DNA of 64,000 nucleotides, taken from positions 1 through 64,000 of the forward strand of contig JBBCIS010000006.1 of the NCBI GenBank assembly GCA_037189845.1, in the 5' to 3' direction. Made by a program: the position numbers and the translations under genes. Under the pieces are notes generated by a model. It saw nothing but the letters and a program-made list of their open reading frames with translations. It did not search any database and was not told the origin of the DNA. Numbering within the stretch: position 1 is the stretch's first letter; each line of letters begins with the position of its first letter. Origin of the DNA: JAMLHH01 sp037189845. Lineage in GTDB: Bacteria > Bacteroidota > Bacteroidia > Chitinophagales > JADIYW01. Below, piece after piece: positions 9,465-17,284 of this stretch.

Positions 9465-9557
9465 GATTGACGATTTTAGATTTTGGATGTACGATTTTAA
9501 ATCATAACCTTCAATCGTCAATCGTCAATCGTCAATCAACAATCGTACATCTAAATT
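9465..9557. repeat. Heptad-phased repeat array 2 (inverted halves)
   Basis: The left half has units GATTGAC, GATTTTA, GATTTTG, GATGTAC and GATTTTA (9465-9499). The right half has AATCATA, a 6-base slip, then AATCGTC three times, AATCAAC, AATCGTA and CATCTAA (9500-9554). The 7-base phase is kept except for one missing base near 9507-9512. It ends three bases before the ATG of the S23 gene. The design matches array 1. Confidence 0.85.
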
Positions 9558-9908
9558 ATGAAAGAACAGATTAAAATAAGGACAAAACAAGTTGGGTTGG
9601 AAATTATAAAGCTGATTGATGAGCTACCCAACAAAACATCTTCCTGGGCGATAGCAAGACAAGTTATAAGAAGTTCCACATCTGTCGGAGCGAATTACAG
9701 AGCCGCATGCCGGGCAAAATCATCTGCAGATTTTATCAATAAGCTAAAGATAGTGGAAGAAGAAGCAGATGAAACCATTTATTGGCTGGAAATTTTAGAA
9801 GAAAGTAAGCTGGTAAGTGAAGAAAGAGTATCTGCACTTAAAATTGAAGTCAATGAATTACTGGCAATTGTCGTCAGTTCAATAAAAACGGTAAAAAGCA
9901 AGCAATAA
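9558..9908 (+). CDS. Four-helix bundle protein (S23 / Avd-like family)
   Basis: A 116-residue, wholly helical protein with the family phrases QVIRSSTSVGANYRAA and IVEEEADETIYWLEILEE. These define the S23 four-helix-bundle family, first known from intervening sequences in 23S rRNA genes and related to the Avd accessory protein of diversity-generating retroelements. Members form pentameric barrels with a basic surface, and their cellular role is unclear. No reverse transcriptase or variable repeat is nearby, so this is not a retroelement part. The gene lies exactly between two heptad-repeat arrays and separates the bestrophin from the LCIB-like gene, as if inserted there with its repeat. Confidence 0.88.
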   Translation: MKEQIKIRTKQVGLEIIKLIDELPNKTSSWAIARQVIRSSTSVGANYRAACRAKSSADFINKLKIVEEEADETIYWLEILEESKLVSEERVSALKIEVNELLAIVVSSIKTVKSKQ

Positions 9909-9909
9909 G

Positions 9910-9992
9910 AATCAACAATCGTACATCGTCAATCAACAATCATCAATCGTACATCGTCAATCAATAATCAAAAATCGTACATCATCAATCCT
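9910..9992. repeat. Heptad-phased repeat array 3 (direct units only)
   Basis: Twelve contiguous 7-base units of the AATCNNN/CATCNNN type run in perfect phase from two bases after the S23 stop codon up to the ATG at 9993. The commonest units are AATCAAC, AATCGTA and CATCGTC. Unlike arrays 1, 2 and 4, it lacks the GATTNNN left half. Confidence 0.85.
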
Positions 9993-10730
9993 ATGATAAA
10001 TTCCGTAAAAAAATGGTACCCGAGAGCAATGACCTCCATAGATACCGTCAATCGTCTTTTAGACACTATAGAAGAAAACCTTCATTTAAAACCCAATCAG
10101 CTGATGCATGCAGACAGCATGTGCTGCGATGATGTCAATGCTATACAATACCCGGCAAGAGCTTATGAAATGCTGGGACCGTTCAAGATGGGAGGACTCA
10201 ATGGATTTCCGTTTGCAGGGCTGACAGGTATGAACGCATTTGCTCACCACGTACCCGAAAATGGAGCAGTCATCATCTTTTATGCACCACACATCGGTAT
10301 TACGAAAGACGGAACTATCGGGGAGATCAGCCGTATCGGGCAAAATGGTAATTCAGCTTGTTGCGGTGCCGCTAAAGGAGCTTTGGGTAAGCTGCTGAAA
10401 GGTGAAATCATAGAAGGAAATATCAGCTCGCTGGATTTTCAGATGAATACAATAGAACAGATTTTTTTACAGAGTAAAGAGCGAATCAGCAATGCAAAGA
10501 ATCAGATTTTTGAAGCAACCGAAGTGATGTATGAAGCCATCGACAGACGTATAGAAGTGCTGGTCAGTCACACTAATTATCCTTGTAAATACGTCATTTT
10601 AGTTGGTGCGGTATTTATCAATGGCGATAGAGAAGAAGGCTCTTTTTGTGAGTATAGAAAATTTGACTACATCAATCTGGAAACGAAAGAAAGAAAAAGT
10701 TTGATGAAAGAATACTATACCGGATTTTAA
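9993..10730 (+). CDS. LCIB/C-type beta-carbonic anhydrase-like protein
   Basis: This 245-residue protein carries the motif set of the LCIB/LCIC family (low-CO2-inducible proteins of algae, a divergent beta-carbonic anhydrase group). SMCCDD (42-47) gives the first Cys ligand and catalytic Asp. GGLNGFPFAGLTGMNAFAHH (67-86) is the family glycine-rich stretch. APHIGI (98-103) gives the His ligand, and SRIGQ plus SACCGAAKGAL (113-131) give the Arg and second Cys ligand. Zn is thus probably held by Cys44, His100 and Cys123 or 124. It would interconvert CO2 and bicarbonate in the cytoplasm, since no signal peptide is seen. Assignment rests on motif memory. Some LCIB relatives are inactive, so activity is not assured. 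Its partner on the strand is a bestrophin. Confidence 0.75.
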   Translation: MINSVKKWYPRAMTSIDTVNRLLDTIEENLHLKPNQLMHADSMCCDDVNAIQYPARAYEMLGPFKMGGLNGFPFAGLTGMNAFAHHVPENGAVIIFYAPHIGITKDGTIGEISRIGQNGNSACCGAAKGALGKLLKGEIIEGNISSLDFQMNTIEQIFLQSKERISNAKNQIFEATEVMYEAIDRRIEVLVSHTNYPCKYVILVGAVFINGDREEGSFCEYRKFDYINLETKERKSLMKEYYTGF

Positions 10731-10813
10731 ATTTTAGATATACGATTTTAGATTTCAAATCAACGATCAACGATCAACAATCGTAATTCGTCAATCAACA
10801 ATCGTCAATCATT
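10723..10813. repeat. Heptad-phased repeat array 4 (inverted halves)
   Basis: Units GATTTTA, AATTTTA, GATATAC, GATTTTA and GATTTCA (10723-10757) are followed by AATCAAC, GATCAAC twice, AATCGTA, ATTCGTC, AATCAAC, AATCGTC and AATCATT (10758-10813), all in 7-base phase. The first unit overlaps the end of the carbonic-anhydrase-like gene, so the repeat supplies its final codons and stop. The halves join at GATTTCAAATC, as in array 1. Confidence 0.82.
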
Positions 10814-10846
10814 TATAGACAGGAATAGAAGTAATCGCAGATATTT

Positions 10847-10876
10847 TTGGGTATTAATTATATAATTTTATATTTG
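10847..10876 (+). promoter_or_regulatory. Promoter of the lytS-lytR operon
   Basis: TTG at 10847-10849 is followed after 19 bases by TATATTTG at 10869-10876, a full match to the Bacteroidota -33/-7 promoter. It lies 31 bases before the kinase ATG, so the two-component genes have their own promoter separate from the bestrophin/LCIB-like run. Confidence 0.7.
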
Positions 10877-10907
10877 TTATAATGGAGTGTGATGGCAAAA
10901 AAGAAAT

Positions 10908-12788
10908 ATGAAAAGAGTATTTATGTGTGTGCTATCCCAACTGCTTACCATTGGGTTTTTATTTGCCACTGAGGCGAGAAGTGATCTTCCCGAAAAAATA
11001 GTATATCTGTACAACCAGCCTTTGAATACAGAGGATGTTACCGGTATTATGCAGAAAATATCAGCAGGTGAGTCTACAGATACGATTTACAATGGACCCA
11101 CAAAAGTGATGAAATCCGCATGGGTATATATTCCCGGTGAAATATTAAGAAAAGATACCAGCCGCAACTATATACTGACAGGTTATTATGAAGCTATGGA
11201 TTTGTATGAACATATTAACGGACACTGGAAAAAGGTTTTCAGAGGTGGTGCTTATATGAAATTTAGTGAAGAAAAATCCGGAAAAGCAGGGAGATTTTTT
11301 TTTAAGCTATTTGATCCCGGTGAAAAAATAGCAGATGCATATCTCGTAGCGTGCAGAAGATACGATGATTATGTATATAGCCAGATGGAAGGGATTCCGA
11401 TGTCTGAGGCAGAGATAAAAGGCTGGAAGCATCAATACGATCAATCAAAAGAATGGTTTAACAGGATGACGCTTCCTTTTTGGGGCATACTTATGCTGAC
11501 CACTATTGTTCTGGGTGCCCGGTATGTTTCTTCCCGTGACAAAGCATATCTGATGTATACGATTGGCAACTTGTTTTTTGTCATCAATTGTATCCTGTTG
11601 TATTTTATTGATCCTGCCAACATTCAGTACTATCCGTTTGATGACCCCATGCTGGCAGTAGCAGTGACCGGCCCGGTTTTCATCCTGGGCGTCGGAGGAT
11701 TTATATTGTCCTTCAGGTATTTTTATACACAGGGACCGTTTTTAGAATTAGCCCGGATGATTACGTTTTGGGCAGCTTTGAGCTGCTTATTGGTTGCAGC
11801 TTTCAATACAGTGGTAAATTATTACTGGCGCACACTATTTATAACCAATATAGTTATGTATCTCTTTCTGGTGCTCATGATTGTGGTGATCTATATGATT
11901 ATATTCCGGAATAGAGATAGTATGAAAGGACTTACGATGACTACTTCATTTCTGACGATTATCTATGGTAGTTTCTTTATAGCACTTGCCTCAGTAGCTG
12001 GTTTTATACTCTCAGCGGTTTTTGCCCAGAACACCTTGTATCTGGGTAAATTTCATCTACAGTCTTTTCCGCTTCTGATAGGAATAGCTATTTACAATGC
12101 GTTTGTATTAATGGCTTTTTCCAGCAGGGATCATCAGATTGCGGAAGAAGCCAATCAGCTGAAAATAAAAGCCTATGAGTATGAGGTACGCGTCCTGCAA
12201 AATAGTTTGAATCCTCACTTTATCTTTAACAGCCTGAATCTGATAGACTTTTTTGTATACCGGAAAGATTTGCCCCGGGCCCGGAATGCATTGTTTCAGT
12301 TCAGTGACTTATTGAGAATGGTCATAGATAAAACCGGTGAAAAAATGATTTCCTTAGATGAGGAATTAAAGATGCTGGAATTATACCTCAAGCTGGAAAG
12401 CTCCCGGAATAAAGAGTTGTTCACCTATGAGATTTTAGTAGATAAAGATGTTGAAACCGGCAAAATTCTGATTCCGCCATTGCTGATCCAGCCGATAGTA
12501 GAAAATGCTTTAAAGCATGGAATTTTGAATAAGGAGGATGGAGGTGGACAGATTTCCATAATATTGTCTGTAGATAGAGATTTTCTGAAAATAGAAGTAA
12601 GGGACAATGGAATCGGTTTTAAAAAATCTGCTGAGCTGAAATCTTTTATTCATAATGACAGAAAGCATCTCGGCATGGAACTGACGAGACGAAGGTTGGA
12701 GCTCATGTCTGAGCAAAGCCGCATTGAGATCAGGGATCTGCCGGAGGGAGAAGGTGCATCTGTTGTAATTAAAATTCCTGTAAAATGA
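10908..12788 (+). CDS. LytS-family sensor histidine kinase with 7TMR-DISM input
   Basis: The 626 residues read as a signal peptide, an extracytoplasmic 7TMR-DISM-type sensor region (about 28-175), seven membrane helices (about 185-405), a short coiled linker, then the His_kinase domain and HATPase. The phospho-acceptor His is in NPHFIFNSLN (near 436). The ATP-lid motifs are QPIVENALKHG and DNGIGF (near 566). Kinases of this class sense carbohydrates or other ligands outside the cell and phosphorylate a LytTR regulator. Here the next gene is that regulator, and the two overlap by four bases (ATGA), so they are translationally coupled. Confidence 0.9.
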   Translation: MKRVFMCVLSQLLTIGFLFATEARSDLPEKIVYLYNQPLNTEDVTGIMQKISAGESTDTIYNGPTKVMKSAWVYIPGEILRKDTSRNYILTGYYEAMDLYEHINGHWKKVFRGGAYMKFSEEKSGKAGRFFFKLFDPGEKIADAYLVACRRYDDYVYSQMEGIPMSEAEIKGWKHQYDQSKEWFNRMTLPFWGILMLTTIVLGARYVSSRDKAYLMYTIGNLFFVINCILLYFIDPANIQYYPFDDPMLAVAVTGPVFILGVGGFILSFRYFYTQGPFLELARMITFWAALSCLLVAAFNTVVNYYWRTLFITNIVMYLFLVLMIVVIYMIIFRNRDSMKGLTMTTSFLTIIYGSFFIALASVAGFILSAVFAQNTLYLGKFHLQSFPLLIGIAIYNAFVLMAFSSRDHQIAEEANQLKIKAYEYEVRVLQNSLNPHFIFNSLNLIDFFVYRKDLPRARNALFQFSDLLRMVIDKTGEKMISLDEELKMLELYLKLESSRNKELFTYEILVDKDVETGKILIPPLLIQPIVENALKHGILNKEDGGGQISIILSVDRDFLKIEVRDNGIGFKKSAELKSFIHNDRKHLGMELTRRRLELMSEQSRIEIRDLPEGEGASVVIKIPVK

Positions 12789-13531
12789 GTACCGTATTTA
12801 TCATAGACGATGAGGAGCATGCAGCATTATTGCTGAAAGACAAGTTGATGGATGTCACTGATTATTTTGACACCATTGAGATTTTTACCAGGCCGGTGCT
12901 TGCATATCAGGCGATATTAGACAGAAAACCGGATTTGATCTTCTCGGATATAGATATGCCGCTGATCAAAGGAGTAGACTTACATGTACAAATTGCTAAT
13001 CTGGAAATTCCGTTCATATATGTGACAGCTTACTCCACTTATACTTTAAAGGCGATTAAATTACAGGCATTTGATTATATACTGAAACCGGTAAAAGAAG
13101 AAGAGCTGGAAGATACTATAAAAAGATTTATCCTGCATGCTGAGACTAAGCTGCAGGAAAGCCGCAACAATTCACAGTTGTCATTTTATGAATTATTGAA
13201 TAAGCAGAAAGATAAAATCACGGTGAGCACTTCAGAGAGCGTCTATTTTATTCCGATGGAAGATATTGTTAAGATAGAAGGATTGAATAACTATTCCTGC
13301 ATTCATCTGAAAGATAAAAGTACGCTGGTAGCATCTAAGACCCTGAAACATTTTGAGGGACAGCTCAATGATTTTGGCTTTATCAGAGCACACAAATCCT
13401 ACCTGGTCAACCTGATTTTTATAGAGAGGATCCTGAACCGCGACGGAGGCCAGATCTTATTGAAAACAGGAGATACGCTTGATGTCACCAGGGAAAAAAG
13501 AATTGAAATCAAAGAGTGGTTTAAAGGGTAA
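12785..13531 (+). CDS. LytR/AlgR-type response regulator (receiver + LytTR)
   Basis: The 248 residues hold a receiver (1-125) with the acidic pair in IIDDEE, phospho-acceptor Asp55 in FSDIDMP, Thr/Ser in YVTAYST and Lys in YILKP. A LytTR DNA-binding domain follows (about 145-246), with the family phrases IVKIEGLNNYSCIHL and FIRAHKSYLVNL. It is the cognate partner of the kinase whose stop codon overlaps its start. Targets are unknown. A shortened homologue without LytTR lies 374 bases downstream. Confidence 0.93.
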   Translation: MSTVFIIDDEEHAALLLKDKLMDVTDYFDTIEIFTRPVLAYQAILDRKPDLIFSDIDMPLIKGVDLHVQIANLEIPFIYVTAYSTYTLKAIKLQAFDYILKPVKEEELEDTIKRFILHAETKLQESRNNSQLSFYELLNKQKDKITVSTSESVYFIPMEDIVKIEGLNNYSCIHLKDKSTLVASKTLKHFEGQLNDFGFIRAHKSYLVNLIFIERILNRDGGQILLKTGDTLDVTREKRIEIKEWFKG

Positions 13532-13905
13532 TGTTAAACCGCGTATGAATTGACAGTAAAATATCGGAACATACGTTTTTATCTTGCGCTGAGTCGCAAA
13601 ACAAAGCTTTATTATACAAAAATTACGCAGTGGCAACTTAGTGGCTTTGTACGCTATTTTTCTGTGTATATGTATTGACAAATGCATGCTGCCTCAATCA
13701 TTGTATACCGTTCCTTACTCATAATAGCATTACGGTAATTGTTCCGGTAGAAAATGAATTATTCAGATACTTTTATTTCAATAGATTTTTAAAATCCGAA
13801 ATTGAGCAGATTTTGATGTTGTGTGTATGAAGCTGGAAGTCTGTCATTGTATTAGTACCGCTTTTCTAATAGAATACAGACTTCTTGTTTTTAAAAAGGA
13901 AAAAC
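13532..13905. other. Spacer between lytR and the orphan receiver gene
   Basis: About 370 bases without a supported gene. It includes a phrase CGCAGTGGCAACTTAGTGG near 13626 that resembles degenerate intergenic filler of Bacteroidota. No terminator hairpin with a T run is clear after lytR. The bases just before 13906 carry an AAAAAGGA ribosome-binding site. Confidence 0.35.
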
Positions 13906-14289
13906 ATGGCAGTAGCATACATTGTTGACGAGGATAAGAAGGCAGCATTGCTTCTGCACAGTCAGCTGAGTGCTATAGGATATTTTGAGCAGGTGGAGAT
14001 AATTTCAGATGAACCATTTATTCCCCCTTTAACAACAGATGAATCCGCTATAGCTTTTGTCAATTTTGACATGCCTTTGATGCAGGGAGCATTACTTTAT
14101 CTGACTTTGATTCAAAACAATATTCCGTTTGTATGTATGACCCAAACAAAAGATGCATACAAAGCAGCATTTGGGCTGGATGCATTTGATTGCTTGTTTA
14201 TGCCTTACCAGGTACCCAGATTATTGGAAACTGTGCAAAAATATAACCTTTATCAAAGATCGAATTCTGTTGGAATAGCAGAGTTCTAG
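13906..14289 (+). CDS. Orphan pseudo-receiver, degenerate LytR homologue
   Basis: The 127 residues align along their whole length with the receiver of the LytR-type protein at 12785: VAYIVDEDKKAALLLHSQL matches VFIIDDEEHAALLLKDKL. The phospho-acceptor Asp is replaced by Asn53 (FVNFDMP versus FSDIDMP), and the conserved Lys is lost (FMP versus LKP), while the switch Thr is kept. There is no output domain. It probably arose by duplication and cannot be phosphorylated in the normal way. It may act as a phosphorylation-independent binding partner, or it may be decaying. The ATG at 13906 is chosen because a good AAAAAGGA site precedes it by five bases; an upstream TTG (13885) is less likely. Confidence 0.7.
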   Translation: MAVAYIVDEDKKAALLLHSQLSAIGYFEQVEIISDEPFIPPLTTDESAIAFVNFDMPLMQGALLYLTLIQNNIPFVCMTQTKDAYKAAFGLDAFDCLFMPYQVPRLLETVQKYNLYQRSNSVGIAEF

Positions 14290-15010
14290 CCCCGGAATAA
14301 CAATTTGAATATTTATTTCAATAAAAAGAAAATCGAAAAGAATTTTTGTCAGGGTAGCAGGATCCTGTACACAATGCCGTTCGGTTAACTCACGGGATAT
14401 TTCAGTTACCTGCAAAAACCAAAGATTTGATATATCCAGAATAGAATATTTTATGGTATAATAAAATGAATATCAATTTGTTAGTTATTTATTTTGTGCT
14501 GATTTTCTAAAAAACAATAAAAAGGCCTGTCTGAGCGGCATTGATTTTATATAATTGATTCTTGCTGTGATGTTAGTTTTTATAGCTATAAATTGCTACC
14601 TCCCTCAATGAAAACAATCTTTCCCTAATTGAAAATATATGCTAAATAAAATTAAAATGTGATGATAGTTACATTCTGTACTTTCGGTGTCAGTAATGTG
14701 ATTTCAAAGAGTGTGTAAAATAAGACAGATGTTTTGGTCTGTGTAAAGTTTATTTATCTGGCAGAGAGTAACGCATAGTATTTCATTGTAAATGTGATTT
14801 TATTAATGTGTAATATACCCAAGTAACCATGGAATGAGATGAAATCGGTCTATAAATAAATTAGTGTGTCAGATATATTGAATATTTTTCATATTGAATA
14901 ATATCTGTGATAATACGTGAGATAATCTGATATTAAAAAATGCCAAATGATATTGATTTTCCAATTTGGATAACTTTTTATTTCATCAAACTTTTATTTT
15001 CCTTTCTTTT
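14290..15010. other. Long AT-rich non-coding stretch
   Basis: About 720 bases of very AT-rich sequence with no coding frame I can defend. No tRNA cloverleaf, insertion-sequence ends or repeat array are visible. It precedes the small-RNA candidate at about 15.0-15.2 kb and may contain its upstream control region. Confidence 0.4.
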
Positions 15011-15019
15011 GAAATAAAT

Positions 15020-15190
15020 ATCTATACTTTGGAACCTTCTTGGTTTCACCCCCAAAATTACTGGTCAATAGATTAAAGAATACATCGAAAAATTAAGCAG
15101 GCGAAACACTTAAAGTAGAAGGGCGATAAGCTAAGCTCATTCATTAATAAAATGGCCCGCTAATAATGCCGGGTTTTTTATTGCCTGCAC
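15020..15190 (+). ncRNA. Candidate small structured RNA ending in an intrinsic terminator
   Basis: A near-match to a -7 box (TATACTTTG, 15023-15031) is followed by a hairpin GGAACC-TTCTT-GGTTTC. A long arm GCAGGC (15097-15102) pairs with GCCTGC (15183-15188) around an inner hairpin CCCG/CGGG with a run of T. The block is less AT-rich than the sequence before it, contains no reading frame, and sits 100-270 bases before the isomerase gene. It could be a free small RNA (6S-like size) or a leader of the downstream gene. I do not recognise its family. Confidence 0.35.
15154..15180 (+). terminator. Rho-independent terminator-like hairpin
   Basis: GGCCCGC and GCCGGG flank a TAATAAT loop and are followed by TTTTTTATT. 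The stem is short (CCCG/CGGG plus one bulged pair), but the T run is good. It would end the candidate small RNA just upstream of the isomerase gene. Confidence 0.5.
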
Positions 15191-15295
15191 CTGAGTTTAG
15201 AAATTTTAAGAGAAATATTAACTTTTTCGTTTTTTTCATTGAAATCAATTTTAGGGGAAATGGTATATTCGTTCACTAAAAATCAAAAGACATTT

Positions 15296-17209
15296 ATGAA
15301 AAAATCATTCTTGTTTGGTCTGACACTTTTATTTGGATCTTCTTTTTGCAATAATACAGATGCAGCAGAGACCTTATTTACAATTAATAACAAACCGGTA
15401 ACTTCTGAGGAATTTTCATATATCTATCAAAAAAATAGTATCAACGGACAGGCAGATTTTTCAAAATCTTCTTTAGATGATTATTTAAAGCTTTTTATCA
15501 ATTATAAATTGAAAGTTCAGCAAGCCAAAGATTTAGGTCTGGATACTGTAAATGCTTTGATGAAAGAATATGAAGGCTACAGAAAACAATTGCTGGAGAC
15601 ACATATCCAGAGACAGGTTGTAGATCCATTGGTAAAGCAGGAATATGAACGTTCTAGGCAGGATGTTGCAATTTCCCATGTTTTCATTGAAAAGAAAAGC
15701 GAAAACGCAGAAAAGAAAATCAATGAAGCCCTGCAAAAACTGAAGCAAGGAGAAAATTTTGCCGCTGTTGCAAAAAAATATTCCGAAGACAAACAATCAG
15801 CTGAAAACGGAGGGATTATCGGATATTTTACTGCCTTGCAAATTGGATTTCCACAAATTGAAGATGCATTATATACTACACCAAAAGGCTCTTACAGTAA
15901 TGTAATTACCACAGATTTGGGATACCATATCATCAGAGTGGACGATGTCAGACCTGCCCGCGGGAGAATGAAAGCTGCTATCATTAAAATAAATGTTCCG
16001 GAGCAGCCTGATGGAAATCTGCTTACAAAAAATAAAATTGACACTGTATATAATTTATTGAAGTCAGGAGAGGATTTTGCAATGCTGGCAGCGAAATACA
16101 GTGATGATGGCAATTCTGCAATGAGAGGTGGAGAGCTGGATTGGTTTGGTATCAATACTTACGTAAAAGAGTTTGAAGATGCAGCATTCGGTTTGAAATC
16201 AGACGGAGATTTTTCTAAGCCATTTAATACCGCGTCAGCATGGTATATCGTAAAACGGGTGATGGTGAGTGAATTACAGCCTTTTGAAGAGGCTGAATCA
16301 GTCATAAAAGCCAAGCTGTTACGTTCTAGAATGTACAATGAAAAGCTCACCAGCTTCAATGACTATCTGAAATCAATCAGTGATTTGAAAACCTATGAAG
16401 AAAATATCACTGCATTTGAAAATAAGCTGACCACAGTCGTAGATAAATATCCTTTTGAATTTCCGCATCAGGAAAAAGCATTGCCATTGGCCAGCATAAA
16501 GGGGAAGATATATGATGAAAACAAAGTTGGAGAAATTATAAAAGATAATTACACCAAAGTGACCGGAAAACTGGGAAAAGAGAGAGCCGAAGCTTTGTTT
16601 AAAATAGCCTTGGACGATTTACTGATGGATGTTTATGAGCAGAAGCTGATTGACTCATTATATGATTATCGTTCATTGCTCGAAGAATATCAAAATGGCG
16701 TACTGATTTTCGAATTGACAAAAGAGAAAGTCTGGAATAAAGCGACCACTGATACTGTTGGTCTACAGAATTTTTATCAGACTCTGGGAGATAAATATAC
16801 CTGGAACCAAAGAGCTGAAGTTTTGAAAATCCAGTCAGAAACTCCATTGGATGAAAAATCTTTATCCAGGATCATTAAGAAAAACAAGCTGAACTCATCA
16901 GAAGAATGGCAAAAATATTTATCAGACAATCCTGATGTGAAGATTAAAATCAGCTCTGAGCTGGTAGAAAAAAATGTTTCAGAAAATGCTGCAAAAATAC
17001 AATGGACACCGGGTGTGTTTACGTCAGCAGACAATCAGCTTTATCAGGTGACGAAAATTCTGCCTGCACAGAGAAAAGCACTTTCGGAAGTGAGAGGTTT
17101 CGTAGTGGCAGCATATCAGGAGCACCTGGAGAAAGAGTGGCTGGAAAATTTACACAAGACATACACTATTAAGGTAGACAACAACGTTTTGCAAAAACTA
17201 ATCAGATAA
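15296..17209 (+). CDS. Periplasmic peptidylprolyl isomerase with two parvulin (PpiC) domains
   Basis: A 637-residue exported protein with a signal peptide over about residues 1-25. A SurA-like N-terminal helical region carries FTINNKPVTSEEF, followed by two parvulin domains. The first has HVFIEKK, FAAVAKKYSED and GGIIGYF (about 115-225). The second has FAMLAAKYSDD and GGELDWF (about 235-335). A long C-terminal region (about 340-637) is of unassigned fold. It should catalyse prolyl isomerisation or act as a chaperone for outer-membrane proteins. The start is set at ATG 15296, where the signal peptide begins; an upstream in-frame TTG (15239) would add 19 polar residues. It heads a run with a second isomerase and moxR. 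Confidence 0.85.
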   Translation: MKKSFLFGLTLLFGSSFCNNTDAAETLFTINNKPVTSEEFSYIYQKNSINGQADFSKSSLDDYLKLFINYKLKVQQAKDLGLDTVNALMKEYEGYRKQLLETHIQRQVVDPLVKQEYERSRQDVAISHVFIEKKSENAEKKINEALQKLKQGENFAAVAKKYSEDKQSAENGGIIGYFTALQIGFPQIEDALYTTPKGSYSNVITTDLGYHIIRVDDVRPARGRMKAAIIKINVPEQPDGNLLTKNKIDTVYNLLKSGEDFAMLAAKYSDDGNSAMRGGELDWFGINTYVKEFEDAAFGLKSDGDFSKPFNTASAWYIVKRVMVSELQPFEEAESVIKAKLLRSRMYNEKLTSFNDYLKSISDLKTYEENITAFENKLTTVVDKYPFEFPHQEKALPLASIKGKIYDENKVGEIIKDNYTKVTGKLGKERAEALFKIALDDLLMDVYEQKLIDSLYDYRSLLEEYQNGVLIFELTKEKVWNKATTDTVGLQNFYQTLGDKYTWNQRAEVLKIQSETPLDEKSLSRIIKKNKLNSSEEWQKYLSDNPDVKIKISSELVEKNVSENAAKIQWTPGVFTSADNQLYQVTKILPAQRKALSEVRGFVVAAYQEHLEKEWLENLHKTYTIKVDNNVLQKLIR

Positions 17210-17284
17210 CGGAGATAATTAGAAATCATTAACCTTATGATAGAAAAGAAACAACTATCTTCGCGCAAATACTAAAACAACAGA

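Noticed and set aside
9558..9908. S23/Avd-like gene as part of a diversity-generating retroelement
   Set aside because: There is no reverse transcriptase, template repeat or variable repeat pair in the window.
8376..10813. Heptad arrays considered as CRISPR
   Set aside because: Units are 7 bases and contiguous, with no 24-48 base repeats, no unique spacers and no cas genes.
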